A stretch of 64,000 bases of DNA from Candidatus Hydrogenedentota bacterium (GTDB lineage Bacteria > Hydrogenedentota > Hydrogenedentia > Hydrogenedentales > JAGMZX01), in the NCBI GenBank assembly GCA_029556545.1, contig JAKQEQ010000171.1:1-64000 (forward strand). The letters are read 5' to 3'. Both the position numbers and the translations under genes were made by a program. The notes beneath the pieces were generated by a model that searched no databases, was not told the DNA's origin, and worked only from the letters and a program-made list of their open reading frames with translations. Every line of letters starts with the position of its first letter. Positions within the stretch are counted from its first letter, which is position 1. Positions 1-9,217 of this stretch are shown here, one piece after another.

Positions 1-264
1 GTAGTCCGCGTGGCCCGGGCAGTCCACGTGCGCGTAATGCCGCGCCTCGGACTCGTACTCGACGTGCGCAATCGAGATCGTGATCCCGCGCTCCTTCTCC
101 TCCGGCGCCTTGTCGATCTCGCCGAACTCCATCACCTTCGCACGCCCCAGCTTCGCAAGCGCCTTCGTGATCGCGCTCGTCAGCGTCGTCTTCCCGTGGT
201 CCACGTGACCGATGGTCCCCACGTTTACGTGCGGCTTCGTTCGCTCGAATTTCGCCTTAGCCAT
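1..264 (-). CDS. tuf: Elongation factor Tu, N-terminal part (cut by window edge)
   Basis: The 88 visible codons encode the start of the GTPase that delivers aminoacyl-tRNA to the ribosome. The protein begins [20 protein letters not shown]. The P-loop GHVDHGKT is intact, the switch I segment (KERGITI) follows, and the DCPGHADY G3 motif is reached just at the window edge. The ATG is preceded by AGAGGAATAGGAC, a fair ribosome binding site. The gene is the last visible member of an operon with four tRNA genes, the arrangement of tufB in E. coli. The rest of the gene lies outside the window. Confidence 0.97.
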   Translation of the reverse strand, partial: MAKAKFERTKPHVNVGTIGHVDHGKTTLTSAITKALAKLGRAKVMEFGEIDKAPEEKERGITISIAHVEYESEARHYAHVDCPGHADY

Positions 265-380
265 GTCCTATTCCTCTTGCTCTGTGCCGCGTCCCAACGC
301 GATGCGGCGCGGCCCGGTGGACGTTTCTCCTCACCTTGCGAAAGCGTTTCAACCTGGTCGAAACGCGTTCCTGCATATAC

Positions 381-456
<76 letters not shown>

Positions 457-471
457 CCGGCGAAGCGCGCA

Positions 472-547
<76 letters not shown>

Positions 548-602
548 ACGGCGTAACCTCGCGCCGAAAACAGCGTCCTACGCTCGACAATATCTTACAT
601 GG

Positions 603-685
603 TGGTGGGTCGTGGATTCGAACCACGGTAGGCGCTAGCCAACGGGTTTACAGCCCGTCCCCTTTAGCCACTCGGGCAACCCACC
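603..685 (-). tRNA. tRNA-Tyr (anticodon GTA)
   Basis: At 83 bases including CCA it has the long variable arm expected of class II tRNA-Tyr. The anticodon loop is CTGTAAA and the acceptor stem GGTGGGT. It lies between the Gly and Thr(TGT) tRNAs and is equivalent to tyrU of the E. coli tufB operon. Confidence 0.97.
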
Positions 686-731
686 ATACGATGGTTTCAA
701 CTGTATCGGGGTTCGGAGCCCTTCACAAGCC

Positions 732-807
732 TGGAGCTGGCGAAGGGAATCGAACCCCCGACCTGCTGATTACAAGTCAGCTGCTCTGCCAACTGAGCTA
801 CGCCAGC
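732..807 (-). tRNA. tRNA-Thr (anticodon TGT)
   Basis: This is a 76-base cloverleaf with acceptor GCTGGCG/CGCCAGC, anticodon loop CTTGTAA and CCA encoded. It is the first gene of the tRNA-tuf transcript and corresponds to thrU. Confidence 0.97.
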
Positions 808-820
808 CCGGCGAAGCTAC

Positions 821-857
821 AAAAATAACTGCCGTCTGCTCGCAGACGGCACAGTTA
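821..857 (-). terminator. Terminator-like hairpin in the tRNA-tuf leader
   Basis: Read on the minus strand, a strong stem GCCGTCTG/CAGACGGC with a CGAG loop is flanked by further pairing (AACTG/CAGTT with a two-base bulge). It is followed at once by ATTTTTG. This has the look of an intrinsic terminator, yet it sits between the promoter and the first tRNA, at the very 5' end of the predicted transcript. It may be an attenuator or a stable 5' hairpin that is processed away. Confidence 0.5.
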
Positions 858-886
858 CCCTAGCAAAAATTCGGCGGCATTGTCAA
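857..886 (-). promoter_or_regulatory. Sigma-70-type promoter of the tRNA-tuf operon
   Basis: On the minus strand a perfect -35 TTGACA (886-881) is followed by 18 bases and a -10 TAGGGT (862-857). Transcription would start near 850, about 40 bases ahead of tRNA-Thr(TGT). Confidence 0.7.
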
Positions 887-982
887 GGAGAACGACGAAT
901 TCCAGTTGTCCTACCGGGGCTCAGCGGCCCGCGCGGCGCGGGCGCGCCGATACTCGCGGCGGCCGTACGCCCCGCCGCAGCC

Positions 983-1951
983 TCAGATGCCGCGGGCCAG
1001 GGCCTTGCGCAACAGCGGCTCGAAGCCGCTCAGCGCCATCTTTGCCGTGATGCGCGCGGGCCCGGCTTCGATGGTGTAGACGAATTCCAGGCCGATTTCC
1101 GAGCGGAGCGCGCGGGCCAGCGCGTCGCCCGCCATCGCAAGCAGCCCGGCCAAGCGATCAATGTCCGCGGTCGTGCTGGTGTCGCGGCAATCCAGTACGA
1201 GGGACATGCGAATCGCGTCGTCGCTGGCGAGGTCCGCCGTGAACCGCAGCGAGGCGACGCCCGGCCAGACCTCGATCAGCGGGTCCAGCGCCGTCATGCC
1301 CGCCGACATGTGCGACCCGCTGATCGCGCCATGCAGCTCGTATAGCACGCCGTTACGATTGTCCGCCGATATCTCGAGCAAATGCGCGCCGGTCGCCGCG
1401 ACCGCGCTGACGGGATGATAATCCGGCCAGTGCGCCATCGCGCCGGAGGCCACATGGTCGGCAATGCGCACAAAACCTTCAGCAGTCATGGCGCCCGCGG
1501 CGCCGCGCACCGCGCGGGGAGGCTGCCAGATCACCGGGTAGGCCGCTTTGAAGAAGTCGGAATCGTTGAGCACGCCCGCGAAATTCGGCCCGTCCGGGTT
1601 CTCCTTCGCAAACAACAGAACGTCCAGAAGGCCTACCGTGTTCTGATGCACGAGAAACGTGAACTCGACCGGGAGATAGTGGACCCAATCCAGACGTTGC
1701 GAACGGGGCGCGACCGAACTCAGCCGCGGCATGGCGGGTATTACACGCAGCACCTCCGGCGCAAGACGGGAGACGTAGGACTGCACCCGTTCTGGGCAGC
1801 ACACAATACGCGCGGCCGTGTTCGGCGTGACGAAAGCCTCATGATTGAGCGCAGTCGTCCCCCGATGGAATACGGACCGATACGTCAGCCAGCCCGCCAC
1901 CATGGCCGCCAGAACCACAACGCCGACGGTGTACGCCTTGCGCAACTGCAC
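983..1951 (-). CDS. Membrane-anchored protein of unknown function
   Basis: The GTG start at 1951 is chosen because AGGAGGG lies five bases before it; a longer frame back to 1996 has no such site. The 322-residue product has one N-terminal transmembrane segment (about residues 6-24) and a large, presumably periplasmic, region without a motif I recognise. The end is moderately hydrophobic and ends in RKALARGI. Its layout (short cytoplasmic head, one anchor, 300-residue extracytoplasmic part) resembles the 57349 protein further along, but I see no clear sequence similarity. A good -10 lies upstream at 2014-2019. The gene is probably transcribed alone. Confidence 0.8.
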   Translation of the reverse strand: MQLRKAYTVGVVVLAAMVAGWLTYRSVFHRGTTALNHEAFVTPNTAARIVCCPERVQSYVSRLAPEVLRVIPAMPRLSSVAPRSQRLDWVHYLPVEFTFLVHQNTVGLLDVLLFAKENPDGPNFAGVLNDSDFFKAAYPVIWQPPRAVRGAAGAMTAEGFVRIADHVASGAMAHWPDYHPVSAVAATGAHLLEISADNRNGVLYELHGAISGSHMSAGMTALDPLIEVWPGVASLRFTADLASDDAIRMSLVLDCRDTSTTADIDRLAGLLAMAGDALARALRSEIGLEFVYTIEAGPARITAKMALSGFEPLLRKALARGI

Positions 1952-2351
1952 GACAACCCTCCTGAAACACGCGCCGGGAAGCCTCTTGCCCTGCAAAAGT
2001 TCCCGTCGCTACGATTATACCCGAGGCTGCACGGTGGCTTCGGCGTGTCCGCGATGTCGCTCCGGGTTGCCGGGCGGGCCGGTCGTCTCCTTCCTGTCAA
2101 GAGAGAGCCCCGTGCCAAGATTGCCTTGTGAAATGCTGGAAACGGCGCGAAAAGGGCCGGGAATTGTAACCCGCCTTACAGTTTTTTCGTTTCGAGACGC
2201 CCAGTATGTAATATAATTCCTGTGGAGAATGTAGCGTCTTAGGCAGCGAGCCACGGAGTTTGACAGCGCTTCTGAACGGGCATTCATGAGATCATCCCGG
2301 CCATTTTATTGAGTGTGTGTACATCGCCCGGAACACAGGAGCGCGGGAACT
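1952..2351. other. Divergent intergenic region, 400 bp, with two -10 elements
   Basis: This region separates the minus-strand membrane protein from the plus-strand small protein. A TATAAT on the minus strand (2019-2014) suits the membrane protein, and a TATAAT on the plus strand (2212-2217) suits the small gene. Neither has a convincing -35 box. I see no RNA gene or conserved reading frame here. Confidence 0.45.
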
Positions 2352-2540
2352 GTGGCTGTTTATCAGTATGTCGCCGTCGCCGTCAATAAGCACGGACACA
2401 CGGAACACGGGACCATCCTGGCCCGTGACAAGCTCGACGCTTTTGACAAGTTAAAGGGCCGAGATCTGACGGATATAAGTCTGAAACGCGTCCGGGGCTG
2501 GAGCGCGTTCCTCGGCAAACTCACAGCGACCATCCGCTGA
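2352..2540 (+). CDS. 62-residue protein resembling the N-terminus of GspF/PilC
   Basis: The GTG at 2352 is chosen because AGGAG lies about ten bases upstream and because the product then begins (M)AVYQYVAVAVNKHGHTEHG. That closely matches the conserved opening of type II secretion/type IV pilus inner-membrane protein GspF, where a VYxYxA strand is followed by a G(K/H)xxxG turn. It continues with a 'DAFDKLKGRDL' segment where GspF has its 'EAxxxLxxxGL' helix. Known GspF proteins run about 400 residues with three membrane helices. Here the frame stops after the first mini-domain and no secretion gene lies nearby. It may be a free-standing adaptor or a remnant. Confidence 0.65.
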   Translation: MAVYQYVAVAVNKHGHTEHGTILARDKLDAFDKLKGRDLTDISLKRVRGWSAFLGKLTATIR

Positions 2541-2556
2541 GTCCAAGGTCGTCCTC

Positions 2557-3375
2557 TTACGGGTCATGGCGGGGCACGGCCAGCGCCGCCGCCAGGACAT
2601 CCACCTCGAGAGCGCCCGCGCGGCGCAGCGTGGCGGCGCATTCCGTCACCGTGCTGTTCGTTGTGACCACATCGTCCACCAGCAGCACCCGCTTGCCCCC
2701 ACATGCGTCGCCCAGCACCGCGAACGCGCCCCGCACGTTTGCCCGGCGCTGCTTCTCATCCAAGCGGCTCTGCGTGCGCGTGGGACGAATCCGCTTGAGC
2801 GACGTGTCGAGTCTTGCGCGCGGAAAGACCGGCAGCACCCGCTCCGCCAGGAGGAACGACTGATTATAGCCGCGAAGCCGGTGTCGCACCCGGTGGAGCG
2901 GCACCGGCACGACCAAGTCATAGCGGTCCCGCTCCATCTCACGCTCGGCGAATTCGACGAGCAGTTGTCCGAGCGACCCGGCCAAGTGGGGTCGATCCCG
3001 GAACTTGAAGCGTTTGATGGTCTCGGCGATAGCGGCGTCGTAATATGCCGCGCCGAAAAGCCGCCGGATGTGGCGATTCGGGCGTTCCCGGCACGCCGCG
3101 CAGGGAAAATTCGAGCGCGTGCCGAATCCCACCGCGCCCGGATGCGGCCGCCCGCACAGCGTGCAGAAGGGTCGCGCAATCCGTGGGCTCATTTCCCAGC
3201 ATGTCGGGCAAAACAGCGTGTTCTCCTCGGTCAGCAGCCGTAAACCGCACTGTTGACAATAGATCGGCAAGAACAAATTCTTCAGTGCGAGGCCCCAACC
3301 GTCCAACCAACCACGCGCGCCACGTGCGGCGCGCGTCGCCTCTTGGGTCTGCATTTCACCTTCCGCTTCACACAT
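2557..3375 (-). CDS. comF: ComF family phosphoribosyltransferase
   Basis: The 272-residue protein has the ComF layout. An N-terminal zinc-ribbon region carries paired cysteines (CQQC, CPTC, CTLC, CAAC; residues about 40-95). A type I phosphoribosyltransferase domain follows, with the PRPP loop VLLVDDVVTTNSTV near residue 230. In naturally competent bacteria ComF takes part in uptake or handling of transforming DNA; elsewhere its role is less clear. An ATG seven codons downstream (3354), preceded by GGAAGG, is an equally good start. It converges on the small GspF-like gene with a 16-base gap. Confidence 0.9.
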   Translation of the reverse strand: MCEAEGEMQTQEATRAARGARGWLDGWGLALKNLFLPIYCQQCGLRLLTEENTLFCPTCWEMSPRIARPFCTLCGRPHPGAVGFGTRSNFPCAACRERPNRHIRRLFGAAYYDAAIAETIKRFKFRDRPHLAGSLGQLLVEFAEREMERDRYDLVVPVPLHRVRHRLRGYNQSFLLAERVLPVFPRARLDTSLKRIRPTRTQSRLDEKQRRANVRGAFAVLGDACGGKRVLLVDDVVTTNSTVTECAATLRRAGALEVDVLAAALAVPRHDP

Positions 3376-3470
3376 CCTTATCCACTCGACGTCCTATCCC
3401 GGTCCGCGCGCGCCCGCTGTCAAGAGGACGGGTTTCGCCGCGGTCTTTCATTCCCGCGCCGCGCGGAAAT

Positions 3471-3500
3471 TTGACTGTGTTCCGCGCTCAATGGTACACT
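3471..3500 (+). promoter_or_regulatory. Promoter of tRNA-Glu
   Basis: A -35 TTGACT (3471-3476), an 18-base spacer and a -10 TACACT (3495-3500) lie about 70 bases ahead of the tRNA and in the right orientation. Confidence 0.5.
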
Positions 3501-3569
3501 GTGGTTCTTCGTAGCGCCACCGGCGACCGTCCACCTGACGTCCCGCCCCGTGGCGCGTGCGTTTTCAGC

Positions 3570-3647
<78 letters not shown>

Positions 3648-3649
3648 TT

Positions 3650-4013
3650 CGTCCTTCCCCCCGAATTCGCCCGAAAAAGCGCCATTATCCAATGAATCCG
3701 GGCTCTTTTGTTGGGAGGACGCTGCCTGAGTAGCATTGGGGTCTTCTGGTGCGATCTTGACAGCGGCGGACAGATTATGATGCGACAAGCCCCTATCGAG
3801 TGCAACGTCTCGCCGGGCCGCTTCCCGCCGTTCCAAGGACGGTAGCCCATCGACCGTCGCGCGCATGTCGTCAAGGTCCGGGCGAATTCAGCACTTCGTG
3901 GCCAGTTTCAGATCAGAATGCCGCATGAGCCCTCGTAGCACTTGCGACGGGGTTCCCGATCTTGCATGGCGCGTGGCGAAGGTGGGGAACCGATACAGCC
4001 GGCGGACCATGTG
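3650..4013 (-). pseudogene. Remnant of a tyrosine recombinase (phage-type integrase), C-terminal end
   Basis: The minus-strand translation from about 4013 gives RRLYRFPTFATRHARSG, then QVLRGLMRHSDLKLATKC, a TGA stop, and IRPDLDDMRATVDGLPSL. This matches the end of tyrosine recombinases, with the box II FATxxAxxG region, the LMRHSDxKLT segment and the DLRxAxxALPxL tail. The stop falls at or beside the position of the catalytic tyrosine, and an upstream stop (TAA) cuts the frame, so the gene is dead. The rest of the catalytic domain is missing. It ends against tRNA-Glu, the usual integration target for such elements. Confidence 0.7.
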
Positions 4014-4041
4014 TTACACGCAGCAAGAGCAGCCCGGCGAA

Positions 4042-4383
4042 ATGTCTCGCTATGAGGCCCTCGACCCTGCCACGCGGCACCGCGTCCGCATGACGCTCGT
4101 GCGCCAGAAACACGAGGCGCGTTACGCGCCGCTCATGAATCAACACTGCGAATCGCTCCATGCGGGCGACGTTCCCCTCGCGAAGAGTGTCGAGGTGCCG
4201 GAACGTATAAGCGACTTCTTCGCGTGGGATGTTCCCAAGAAGGCACTAAAGGACTACGTACTGACCTTGCGCATCGAGACAACGCCGGACGCGGCCGCGG
4301 GCGACCGTGCAAGTGTCGAGCAATGGCGCAACTGCGGCAGTCGGGGCACGATTGTAGGCGAAGTATGGCTCATGCGGAAATAG
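4042..4383 (+). CDS. Hypothetical protein (doubtful)
   Basis: This 113-residue frame begins MSRYEALDPATRHRVRMTLV and ends GEVWLMRK. It is charged, with no membrane segment, signal or motif I recognise. The ribosome binding site is weak, and ATGs at 4009 and further upstream are possible. The frame lies between a dead integrase and a signalling gene, where cargo of a lost element would be found, so it may be a leftover. I include it because the amino-acid composition looks protein-like and no antisense frame explains it. Confidence 0.35.
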   Translation: MSRYEALDPATRHRVRMTLVRQKHEARYAPLMNQHCESLHAGDVPLAKSVEVPERISDFFAWDVPKKALKDYVLTLRIETTPDAAAGDRASVEQWRNCGSRGTIVGEVWLMRK

Positions 4384-4553
4384 GGATCAGCCGCCCGCGG
4401 CGATCTTCCGCGTGGAGCGACAAATCTTCGTTCACTTCTTGTGGCGTTGGCGTCTGAATCCCTGAACGCTGCGGGACAGGGTCACTTTCCTAAGAGGAAG
4501 ACGTGTGAAGCGACCATGGAATCCGCGGACTACCACTCAGAGAGAGTATCTTC

Positions 4554-4559
4554 TATAAT
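4554..4559 (+). promoter_or_regulatory. -10 element before the phosphatase-STAS pair
   Basis: A perfect TATAAT 60 bases upstream of the 4619 start. No good -35 is seen at 16-18 bases, so an activator may be needed. Confidence 0.4.
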
Positions 4560-4618
4560 GAACAGGGGTGGGAAATGAAGCCGCGTCCGCTGGAGCGTTT
4601 GCCAAGGAGGCGCACGAC

Positions 4619-5797
4619 ATGCGTAATCCGCCGCGTATTCTCAGCATTGAAGATGAAGCCACGGTGCGCCGGAGCATGATGGTGTATCTGTCTGACAGTG
4701 GTTACGAGGTTCTTGAAGCAGAGAACGGCCGCATTGGCCTTGAGCGCATTCTTACCGATCAACCCGACCTGATTCTCTGCGACCTGCGCATGCCGGAAGT
4801 GGACGGTTTAAAAGTCCTGGACGAAGTCAAACGCCTCATGCCGGACACCCCTTTCATAGTTGTATCCGGGACCGGCGACATGCGCGACGTGATTCAGGCC
4901 TTGCGCCTGGGCGCATGGGACTACCTGATGAAGCCCATCGAAGATATGGGCGTGCTTGATCACGCCGTGACGCGGGCACTCCAGCAGGCCCGGCTTATTC
5001 AACAGAACCAGCGCTACCATGAGGAGCTTGTGGCCACCAACCGCCGCTTACAGCAGAGTCTCCAACAGCTTCAGGAGGATGAAACCGCCGCGCGTAACAT
5101 TCAATTCCAGTTGCTTCCGCAGCACCCATGGGCAGTGGATGACCTCGTGTTTGACTATTTCATCCGGACATCGGCGTTTCTCAGCGGGGATTTCCTGGAC
5201 TATTTCCGGATAGATGATTCGCGATTGGGTCTCTACGTGGCGGACGTATCCGGGCATGGAGCCTCCTCGGCTTTTGTGACCGTGTTGCTTAAGAGCACCG
5301 TCAGCCGCTTGTTGAACGAATACCGCGAGTTCAAGATTCAAACCGTGCTGCTCCCTGATCGTGTTTTGAGTCTTATTAACGATGCCATTGTGGAACGGCA
5401 GTTTAACAAGTATCTGACCATGTTCTACGCAGTAGTGGACACGGCAGCGGGTATCGTGAAGTATTGTAATGCGGGGCACTTCCCCTACCCCATCTACCAC
5501 GACGGACACGCCGCCCGTTTTCTCGAGGACCGAAATCTCCCGGTGGGCCTATTCGACGGTTCAACGTATGCCACCAAGGAACTCGCCTTTCAGGGACCGT
5601 TTACGCTGACCATGTTCTCGGACGGTGTACTGGAGGTCTTGCCGTCGGACCTGATTCCAGAGAAGGAAGCGCTCCTGCTTTCGCGGATGAACGCCGGAGA
5701 TCCCGATGTTGAAATGCTGGTGGAGACACTGGGTCTGACGCAACAGGATCAAGTTCCCGACGACATTACTCTTCTGCAACTCAGAAAAGGAGGCTGA
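4619..5797 (+). CDS. Response regulator with PP2C/SpoIIE serine phosphatase output (RsbU-like)
   Basis: The ATG at 4619 follows AGGAGG by eight bases. The 392-residue protein starts with a receiver domain (residues about 5-120; acid pocket E11-D12, phospho-acceptor D55, K105). A coiled-coil linker follows (about 110-165), then a PP2C/SpoIIE domain (about 175-392) with SGDFLDYF, ADVSGHG, CNAGHFPYP and FSDGVLEV, the metal-binding and core motifs. Such proteins dephosphorylate a STAS-domain antagonist in partner-switching pathways, and the next gene, two bases away, encodes exactly that. The receiver and linker are very similar to those of the hybrid kinase at 6370, which suggests a shared phosphodonor. 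Confidence 0.93.
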   Translation: MRNPPRILSIEDEATVRRSMMVYLSDSGYEVLEAENGRIGLERILTDQPDLILCDLRMPEVDGLKVLDEVKRLMPDTPFIVVSGTGDMRDVIQALRLGAWDYLMKPIEDMGVLDHAVTRALQQARLIQQNQRYHEELVATNRRLQQSLQQLQEDETAARNIQFQLLPQHPWAVDDLVFDYFIRTSAFLSGDFLDYFRIDDSRLGLYVADVSGHGASSAFVTVLLKSTVSRLLNEYREFKIQTVLLPDRVLSLINDAIVERQFNKYLTMFYAVVDTAAGIVKYCNAGHFPYPIYHDGHAARFLEDRNLPVGLFDGSTYATKELAFQGPFTLTMFSDGVLEVLPSDLIPEKEALLLSRMNAGDPDVEMLVETLGLTQQDQVPDDITLLQLRKGG

Positions 5798-5799
5798 CG

Positions 5800-6315
5800 A
5801 TGGATACGGGGAACGTCCTGTATGCGCGGCAGGGGAATGTTGTCGTGCTCAGGTTTGTGGGGAAATTGGGTTTTGCAGAAAGCGGATCTCGGAGCACTAC
5901 GGCGGCGCTAAACGCATTTCTGAAACAACTCTTCGAGGCTAAGGACTTTGAAAACATTCTGCTCGACTTGACAGAAGCCACGAGCATCGACAGCACGACT
6001 CTCGGTCTGATGGCGAAGATTACAAAGTTCAGCATGGAGCATTTCGGGCGCAAGACGATGATTCTGTCGATGAATGAGAATATAGACCGTATTCTCGAAA
6101 GTGTGGGATTTGACCGAGTGTTTGTCATGGTTCACGAAGCGGCGAGTCCCTGTCCGGACATGATTGCCTTGCCGGCGGCAAACGATTCGGATCGCGAATG
6201 GATTTCCACAGTCCTGACCGCGCACCAAGAGTTGTGCAGATTGAACGAAAGAAACTACGCGACCTTCAAGTGCTTAGTGGAGATGCTCGAGAAGGAAACC
6301 GCGGCCGCAATTTGA
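5800..6315 (+). CDS. STAS-domain anti-sigma-factor antagonist-like protein
   Basis: The 171-residue protein has an N-terminal STAS domain (about residues 5-110) with the phospho-site region EATSIDSTTLGLMAKI, where the serine after D is the expected switch residue. A helical tail of about 55 residues follows. It starts two bases after the phosphatase gene, with GGAGG overlapping the end of that gene, so the two are coupled. The expected partner is a serine kinase (RsbW/anti-sigma type). None is visible nearby, so it must be encoded elsewhere or the pair acts on another target. Confidence 0.92.
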   Translation: MDTGNVLYARQGNVVVLRFVGKLGFAESGSRSTTAALNAFLKQLFEAKDFENILLDLTEATSIDSTTLGLMAKITKFSMEHFGRKTMILSMNENIDRILESVGFDRVFVMVHEAASPCPDMIALPAANDSDREWISTVLTAHQELCRLNERNYATFKCLVEMLEKETAAAI

Positions 6316-6369
6316 CAGCAAGCTGCGAGGCTGGCGCTGCGGCATTCGCCCCAGGCTTCATGGTCGTCC

Positions 6370-8829
6370 TTATGATTGGCTTTCAGCGATGACGGCGCGC
6401 AGGAATAGCGCGAGTTCATCATAAGCCTCCCGCAATGGCTGAATAAGACCGTGGGCCTTGTCAAATTCTTTCCTGATTGCCATTTCCTCAAGTTCTAGAG
6501 CGATTGCCGCGAGCTTCTGTGCCTTGATGGACATGGCCCCGTTCTTGAGCGCATGCGCCTGAAATCCCATCTGCTCCGCATCGGACGTTTCGACGGCAGC
6601 GAGAAGTCTTTCGATCCGAGGATCGTTATCTTTCAAGAAAGCGGTGATCAATTCCTGAAGGAAGGTGACATCCTTGCCCGAATACTCCTGTAGATACTGT
6701 ATTTGCACGGGGAGAGCATCCGAACCCGCCTCGGCGGGCGGCACGCTTGGGGGCGTCCTATCCGGTGCGAGCCGAGGAGGGGTTTGGGCCTCCAGCCAGC
6801 ATTGCAGCGCGGCATAGAGATGCGTTCGAGTAACAGGTTTGGCGAGAAAGTCGTCCATGCCCGCGTTCAAGCACCGCTCACGATCTCCTTCCATCGCAGA
6901 TGCGGTCATGGCGATTACCGGCGTGTGTTTGCGTGATCCTTGCAGTTCACGAATTCTTCGCGTGGTCTCATATCCATCCATTTCAGGCATCTGGCAGTCC
7001 ATGAGGATCAAGTCGTAGTCCGTTTGGGACAGTTTTTCGAGGACTTCGCGTCCATTCGATGCGATGTCGCAAGGATAACCGGCGCGTACGAGTAACTGTT
7101 GCATGACTTTTTGGTTAGGGACAACGTCCTCGGCCACCAAGATGCGGACGCGTGAACGCATCTTCCGGTCAACGGTGGCTTCGGTCACAAACCTCGAGGG
7201 CTCCTGTTTCCGCTGTTTGTGTGAAAGCACCATCATCAGGCAGTCCAGCAGCATGGACTGTTTGAGCGGCTTACACAAGGCGCCTTCAAAACCGATCCGG
7301 GCGAGGTCCTGCATGCTCTTTCGGGTTCCCACTGAGGTCAGCAGGACCACTGAAATGTGCGACAGCAGAGGGTCTGCCTTAATGATCTGCGCGAAGGTTT
7401 CACCGTCCATTTCCGGCATCTGCCCGTCGACCAGCGCGAGACGGACAGCCTGCCCCGCGTGGTCTGTGTGCCGTAGAAGGGCGAGGGCCTCCTGTCCAGA
7501 TGCGGCTTCCAGGACGTGGCAGCCCCACCGTTCCAGATAGTTGTGCAGGATTCGGCGATTGGTCTGGTTGTCATCCACGACCAGTACGCGGAGTCCTTGC
7601 AATTCCACCGGCTCCATTTCGCCCTCCTTAGGTAGTCCTTCCTGAGTTTCCGGCAAAGGGATGCAGAACCAGAAGGTGGACCCGGAACCGGTTTGGCTTT
7701 CTACGCCGATCTGACCGCCCATCAGTTCGACGAGCCGGCGGCAAATCGCGAGTCCGAGGCCCGTGCCGCCAAACTTGCGTGTCATGGAAGAATCCATTTG
7801 GGTGAAGGGTTGGAACAGTTGGTGGATGCGCTCCGCTGGAATGCCCATGCCGGTGTCGCTCACTTCGAATCGAATCAAGGTTTCAGATCTTGCCTCTTCC
7901 GGCGGTTGCGGCAAGACGCGCAGGATCACCTCGCCCTGACTGGTAAACTTGACGGCGTTGTGAAGAAGGTTCAACAGGACTTGCCGCAGTCTTCCGGGAT
8001 CCCCCATCACCCATGCTGGAGTTGAGGGATCAATCAACACGCCCAGTTCCAGGTGTTTGGCGTCGGCCTGTTGCGCGACGGCGTCTACGGCGCGCTCGAT
8101 ATGTTCCCGGAAGGAGAATGGGATGCATTCGAATTCCATCCTGCCCGACTCGATCTTTGAAAAATCGAGGATATCATTCAGGATGCTCAAGAGCGCTTCG
8201 CCGGAGTACCGGATCGTCTCCACGAAGTCGCGCTGCTCCGCAGTCAGATCGGTATCGCAAAGAAGGTCAGCCATGCCGATGATGGCGTTCATCGGGGTAC
8301 GGATTTCATGAGACATGTTGGCCAAAAATATGCCTTTTGCCTGATTTGCCGCTTCGGCGGCCTCCTTGGCATCCTCCAGTCTGGCGAGGCTCTGCTCGAG
8401 TTGGCGGTTCACCCCCAGGAGGTGTTCGCGATACTCGCGGTTCTGCAACATGAGCCCGGCGCGATCGAGGGCCTTCTTGATGGAATCTTCAAGAACCGCC
8501 ATGTCCTGAATGGGCTTTGTAATGTAATCCCACGCGCCGAGACGCAACGACTGTACGGCATCCTGCACGTCGCCGGCGCCGGAAACCACGATAACGGGCG
8601 TGTCGGGCAGGAAGTTCCTGATTTCGGCTATCACGTTCAAACCGTCCAGTTCGGGCATACGCAGGTCGCATAGGACAACGTCGGGTTGGTCGATCAGAAC
8701 ACGTTCGAGGCCGATGCGCCCATTCTCTGCCTCCACCACCTCATAGCCGCTGTCCGTCAGATACGTCGCGATGCTGTGGCGAATCGTGTCCACATCTTCA
8801 ATAGTGAGAATTCGCGGCGGAGTATGCAT
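6370..8829 (-). CDS. Hybrid histidine kinase: REC-HisKA-HATPase-REC-REC-Hpt
   Basis: The 819-residue soluble protein carries five signalling modules. Receiver 1 has D55 and K105. A coiled coil (about 125-170) leads to HisKA with [11 protein letters not shown] (H174) and HATPase_c with N-box [16 protein letters not shown] and GGTGLGLAI. Receiver 2 contains [13 protein letters not shown], receiver 3 [13 protein letters not shown], and a C-terminal Hpt domain [12 protein letters not shown]. All phospho-sites look intact, so a full phosphorelay can run within one chain. There is no membrane segment or sensor: input comes through receiver 1. It is last in a four-gene operon, 10 bases after the lone receiver. 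It converges on the STAS gene with a 54-base gap. Confidence 0.95.
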   Translation of the reverse strand: MHTPPRILTIEDVDTIRHSIATYLTDSGYEVVEAENGRIGLERVLIDQPDVVLCDLRMPELDGLNVIAEIRNFLPDTPVIVVSGAGDVQDAVQSLRLGAWDYITKPIQDMAVLEDSIKKALDRAGLMLQNREYREHLLGVNRQLEQSLARLEDAKEAAEAANQAKGIFLANMSHEIRTPMNAIIGMADLLCDTDLTAEQRDFVETIRYSGEALLSILNDILDFSKIESGRMEFECIPFSFREHIERAVDAVAQQADAKHLELGVLIDPSTPAWVMGDPGRLRQVLLNLLHNAVKFTSQGEVILRVLPQPPEEARSETLIRFEVSDTGMGIPAERIHQLFQPFTQMDSSMTRKFGGTGLGLAICRRLVELMGGQIGVESQTGSGSTFWFCIPLPETQEGLPKEGEMEPVELQGLRVLVVDDNQTNRRILHNYLERWGCHVLEAASGQEALALLRHTDHAGQAVRLALVDGQMPEMDGETFAQIIKADPLLSHISVVLLTSVGTRKSMQDLARIGFEGALCKPLKQSMLLDCLMMVLSHKQRKQEPSRFVTEATVDRKMRSRVRILVAEDVVPNQKVMQQLLVRAGYPCDIASNGREVLEKLSQTDYDLILMDCQMPEMDGYETTRRIRELQGSRKHTPVIAMTASAMEGDRERCLNAGMDDFLAKPVTRTHLYAALQCWLEAQTPPRLAPDRTPPSVPPAEAGSDALPVQIQYLQEYSGKDVTFLQELITAFLKDNDPRIERLLAAVETSDAEQMGFQAHALKNGAMSIKAQKLAAIALELEEMAIRKEFDKAHGLIQPLREAYDELALFLRAVIAESQS

Positions 8830-8839
8830 GGCTGATTTC

Positions 8840-9211
8840 CTATGGTGTCAACAGGGCGCGCACCAGATCCGTCAGCGGGCGCAGGTCCGAGAGGGGTTTG
8901 CGAAAGAGTGCCTTCTCCGTGATCCCGATGGCGCGCAGGTCGTCGGTGAGCCCGTAGCTTAGTGACCCGGTATGAATGAGGAAATGTAATTCGGGCAGAC
9001 GCGCGTGCAGAGCGAGAATGGCGTCGTGGCCGTCCATTCCCGGCAGTCGCATGTCCATGATGCACACCCCGGGCCGGCAGCCGCGGTCCAAGGATGCTAT
9101 GGCCTCTTCGGCGCTTGCGGCGCACAGAACGTTCAAACCGTCATCCTCCAGATACGCGCCCAGCGTGGTACGCACCGTGATTTCATCATCGACGAGTAAC
9201 ACAGTTCTCAT
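8840..9211 (-). CDS. Single-domain response regulator
   Basis: The 123-residue protein is a lone receiver with VDDE at residues 7-10, phospho-acceptor D53 in [12 protein letters not shown], a switch threonine in HTGSL and the lysine in FRKPL. It has no output domain, so it most likely shuttles phosphate between kinases, like CheY or Spo0F. It lies six bases after the large membrane kinase and 10 before the hybrid kinase, so it is the natural carrier between them. Confidence 0.93.
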   Translation of the reverse strand: MRTVLLVDDEITVRTTLGAYLEDDGLNVLCAASAEEAIASLDRGCRPGVCIMDMRLPGMDGHDAILALHARLPELHFLIHTGSLSYGLTDDLRAIGITEKALFRKPLSDLRPLTDLVRALLTP

Positions 9212-9217
9212 GGCTCG

